DNA of 6,019 nt, taken from contig JAITIH010000158.1 of assembly GCA_031279525.1 (NCBI GenBank), positions 1-6,019 on the forward strand, written 5' to 3'. The notes under the pieces are model-generated. The model did no database searches. It saw only the letters and a list, made by a program, of their open reading frames with translations, and was not told where the DNA came from. This DNA is from Deltaproteobacteria bacterium (GTDB taxonomy: Bacteria; Desulfobacterota; Desulfarculia; Adiutricales; Adiutricaceae). The position numbers and the translations under genes were made by a program. How positions within the stretch are numbered: the first letter of the stretch is position 1; the number at the start of each line of letters is the position of its first letter. Shown here piece by piece: positions 4,359-6,019 of this stretch.

Positions 4359-5177
4359 TTGGCCCGAAAAATGGTTTTATCGTTAAGGTCCGTTAATTCC
4401 AATCCTATCGCGCTCAAGGGCGAGGCCCTCGGCCCTGGGTCCGAAAGGGCCGGGGCTGGGGCTTTGGAAGTCGACCTGGAAAAAAGCTACGGCGATTTTC
4501 GGCTTAAGGCGACCTTCGCCCTGGCCGGGCCGGGGGTGACGGTGGTCTTTTGGCCTTCCGGGGCCGGGAAAACCACTCTCCTAAGCCTTCTGGCGGGCCT
4601 GGCCAAGCCGGATAGGGGCTTTATTCGCCACCAAGGCCGGACCCTTTACGACTCGGCTAAGAAAATCTTCGTGGCCCCGGAAAAAAGAAATTTTTCCTAC
4701 GTTTTTCAAAGGGCTCTCCTTTTTACCCATTTTTCGGTCAAAACCAACCTTCTTTTCGCCGCCAAATTCGGCGGGCGGCCCTTGGAGCCCGGGGCCTTCG
4801 CCCGGGCCGTGGGGCTTTTGGGCTTAGAGGAGCTTTTAAGTCGCCAGCCGCGCAGTCTGTCCGGCGGGGAAGCCCAAAGGGTGGCCATTGGCCGGGCCCT
4901 TTTGGCCCAGGGCGACCTTTTGATCATGGACGAACCCCTGTCGTCTTTGGACCGGGAAAGAAAAGACGAGCTCTTAGCCTATATCGTCCAGATTCCTGAG
5001 CGGTTCGGCGCGCCCATCGTATACGTCACCCACGCCGAGGACGAGCTTAGGCTCCTGGCCGACCGGGTTTTGACGGTCGAGCGGGGCCAGTGCCAACTTA
5101 AGACGCGGGCGGAGTTCGAGCTGGGTTGGGGCCAACTGAAAGGCGGGCCGGGCCTAAGCGGGGTTGGGGCCAACTAA
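4359..5177 (+). CDS. modC: ModC-like molybdate/tungstate ABC transporter ATP-binding protein
   Basis: A cytoplasmic ATPase resembling ModC, 272 residues from the TTG start. The core begins near residue 36 (LEVDLEKSYGDFRL), as ModC usually does; the preceding 35 residues look unstructured, so TTG 4464 may be the true start. Motifs are Walker A WPSGAGKTT (65-73), Q-loop Q117 in YVFQRALLFTHFSV, signature LSGGEAQR (167-174), Walker B LLIMDEP with Glu192, D-loop SSLD (195-198) and His225 in YVTHAEDE. Pattern and spacing fit ModC. Three points are odd. The first Walker A glycine is Trp65 (codon TGG, one base from GGG). The C-terminal molybdate-binding Mop domain of full-length ModC (about 350 residues) is absent. 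The last 18 residues are Gly-rich and encoded partly by a 15-bp direct repeat. The ModA-like gene follows after 157 nt, supporting oxyanion uptake. The family is clear; choice of molybdate, tungstate or another anion is not. Confidence 0.82.
   Translation: MARKMVLSLRSVNSNPIALKGEALGPGSERAGAGALEVDLEKSYGDFRLKATFALAGPGVTVVFWPSGAGKTTLLSLLAGLAKPDRGFIRHQGRTLYDSAKKIFVAPEKRNFSYVFQRALLFTHFSVKTNLLFAAKFGGRPLEPGAFARAVGLLGLEELLSRQPRSLSGGEAQRVAIGRALLAQGDLLIMDEPLSSLDRERKDELLAYIVQIPERFGAPIVYVTHAEDELRLLADRVLTVERGQCQLKTRAEFELGWGQLKGGPGLSGVGAN
5123..5175 (+). repeat. 15-bp direct repeat at the 3' end of the ModC-like gene
   Basis: GGGTTGGGGCCAACT occurs at 5123-5137 and 5161-5175, 38 bp apart. Because 38 is not a multiple of three, the copies are read in different frames, and the second ends in the stop codon. 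The second copy also forms the left arm of the terminator. The arrangement suggests that the gene end was altered by a local duplication. Confidence 0.75.
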
Positions 5178-5196
5178 AAAGTTGGCCGGGATTTTT
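5168..5196 (+). terminator. Rho-independent terminator overlapping the modC stop codon
   Basis: GGCCAACT (5168-5175) pairs perfectly with AGTTGGCC (5180-5187) around an AAAA loop, followed after GGGA by TTTTT (5192-5196). The stem includes the last codons and the first base of the TAA. The four-base gap before the T run makes it somewhat less than ideal. If active it would reduce read-through into the ModA-like gene. Confidence 0.55.
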
Positions 5197-5334
5197 AGGG
5201 AAAAGGCGAGGGCGTTGAGGATGGGGCCTTGTGGTCGCAAAAAGGTCTGGAATTGGCCAAGGGGCCTGGGCCGCCGGCGACGTAATGGGCCGGCTTAAGC
5301 GAACGCGGCATAGCGTTAACGGCGAGGAGAGGTT

Positions 5335-6019
5335 ATGGCCAGGATCTTTAAGCTTTTATTTTTCTTACTGACGCTTTCCTTTTTGGCGGGCCCGGTTTGG
5401 GCCCAGAACCCGCCCGCGGTGACCACCGGGGCTGGCTATAAGTCCATGCTTGAGGCCCTGGTCAAGGCCTTTCGGGAGGGCGGCGGCCAGATCGAGGAGA
5501 TGTACGGGGGCCACATTGGCCAGATGGTGGCCCAGATCGCCCAAGGCAGCGGGGCCACCATGGTCGTCTCCGACCAGGCGACCTTAGAGGCGGTGGCCGG
5601 GGACGTCCAGTTCGAGAACTTTAACGTTTTAGGCGACACGGTCCTGGTCTTGGCCTATCGCAAAGGCCTTAGCCTTAAGAAACCCGAGGATCTTTTGGGC
5701 CAGGAGATCAAGCGCGTGGCCCAGCCCGACCCCAAAGGGGCCATTTACGGCCGGGCGGCCGCGGCCTTTCTGAAGTCGTCGGGCTTAGGCGAGCGTCTTG
5801 GGGATAAAGTCATGGCCGTCGAGTCGGCGCCCCAAGTCATTTCTTACGTCATCGCCGGCGAGGTCGACGCGGGCTTCGTGAACCGGGCCGTCCTTAAGGC
5901 CGCGGGCGACAAAATAGGGGGGTCTTTGGAAATCCCCGACGGCTACCCGCCCATTAGGATGGTCTTGGCCGTGGTGAAGGGCCAGGGCGACGATCCGGGA
6001 ACCAAGGCTTTCGTTGAGT
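5335..6019 (+). CDS. modA: ModA-like periplasmic oxyanion-binding protein, 5' part
   Basis: An open frame of 228 codons that continues past the right edge with no stop. It begins with a Sec signal peptide: Lys6, a hydrophobic core LLFFLLTLSFLAG (7-19), and a likely cleavage site after VWA (residue 23). The mature part looks like a type II periplasmic binding protein of the ModA/SBP_bac_11 family. It has GAGYKSMLEALVKAF (32-46), GGHIGQMVAQIAQG (58-71), a strand VLGDTVLVLAYRKG (98-111), AQPDPKGAIYGRAAAAFLKSSGL (129-151) and APQVISYVIAGEVDAGFV (165-182). The last two are the ModA pattern 'P-YGRAA ... V ... G-DAGFV'. The first ligand-binding loop differs from the usual AASL, so specificity may not be plain molybdate. 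ATG 5335 has AGGAG at 5325-5329, five bases upstream. Usual ModA length is about 250-260 residues, so most of it is present. A ModB permease would be expected downstream. Confidence 0.83.
   Translation, partial: MARIFKLLFFLLTLSFLAGPVWAQNPPAVTTGAGYKSMLEALVKAFREGGGQIEEMYGGHIGQMVAQIAQGSGATMVVSDQATLEAVAGDVQFENFNVLGDTVLVLAYRKGLSLKKPEDLLGQEIKRVAQPDPKGAIYGRAAAAFLKSSGLGERLGDKVMAVESAPQVISYVIAGEVDAGFVNRAVLKAAGDKIGGSLEIPDGYPPIRMVLAVVKGQGDDPGTKAFVE

Noticed and set aside
5180..5301. Open frame after the modC stop as a lost Mop domain or leftover C-terminus
   Set aside because: The translation (Arg-rich, GPCGRKKVWNWPRGLGRRRR) has no Mop-domain pattern and ends at a stop before the modA start.

Overview
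The window looks like part of the chromosome of a Gram-negative, probably anaerobic bacterium. Genes are G+C-rich with mostly G/C third positions, but leucine TTA, CTT and TTG codons are common, and spacers contain A/T-rich islands. A lipoprotein-export-like FtsX permease/ATPase set, a periplasmic binding protein with a Sec signal peptide, and the style of the ModA-like protein fit Desulfobacterota/Deltaproteobacteria. That placement is an inference from style; there is no rRNA or marker gene here.

Left part (1-2170, plus strand): the last 25 codons of one FtsX-type ABC permease, a spacer built of 13-bp tandem repeats, a complete second FtsX-type permease, and 18 nt later a LolD/MacB-type ATPase. 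The two permeases and the ATPase should form one inner-membrane ABC machine. The order permease-permease-ATPase and the N-terminal sequence of the second permease resemble the FtsX set that accompanies P19/FTR1-type iron uptake loci, but no iron gene is in view.

Middle (2171-3221): about 1 kb without a convincing gene. It holds several terminator-like hairpins, a very A/T-rich island of about 220 bp with a 48-bp near-perfect palindrome, five 12-bp direct repeats and a 14-bp palindrome, and one imperfect long stem-loop followed by a T run. A minus-strand gene for a small cytoplasmic SGNH (GDSL) esterase follows (3222-3782), with a good promoter on its own strand.

Right part (3783-6019): a divergent spacer of about 580 bp contains a two-tier inverted repeat, a 16-bp-period direct repeat, a TTGACA promoter and a leader stem-loop. 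It is followed by a ModC-like ATPase (TTG start, tryptophan in place of the first Walker A glycine, no C-terminal Mop domain), a terminator overlapping its stop codon, and the 5' part of a ModA-like periplasmic binding protein that runs off the window and has a signal peptide. These two would belong to a molybdate/tungstate-type oxyanion importer; a ModB permease is not in the window and may lie downstream.

I see no clear new multi-gene system. The points most worth checking are the non-coding structures (13-bp intercistronic repeats, the A/T-rich island, the modC leader) and the altered Walker A of the ModC-like protein.
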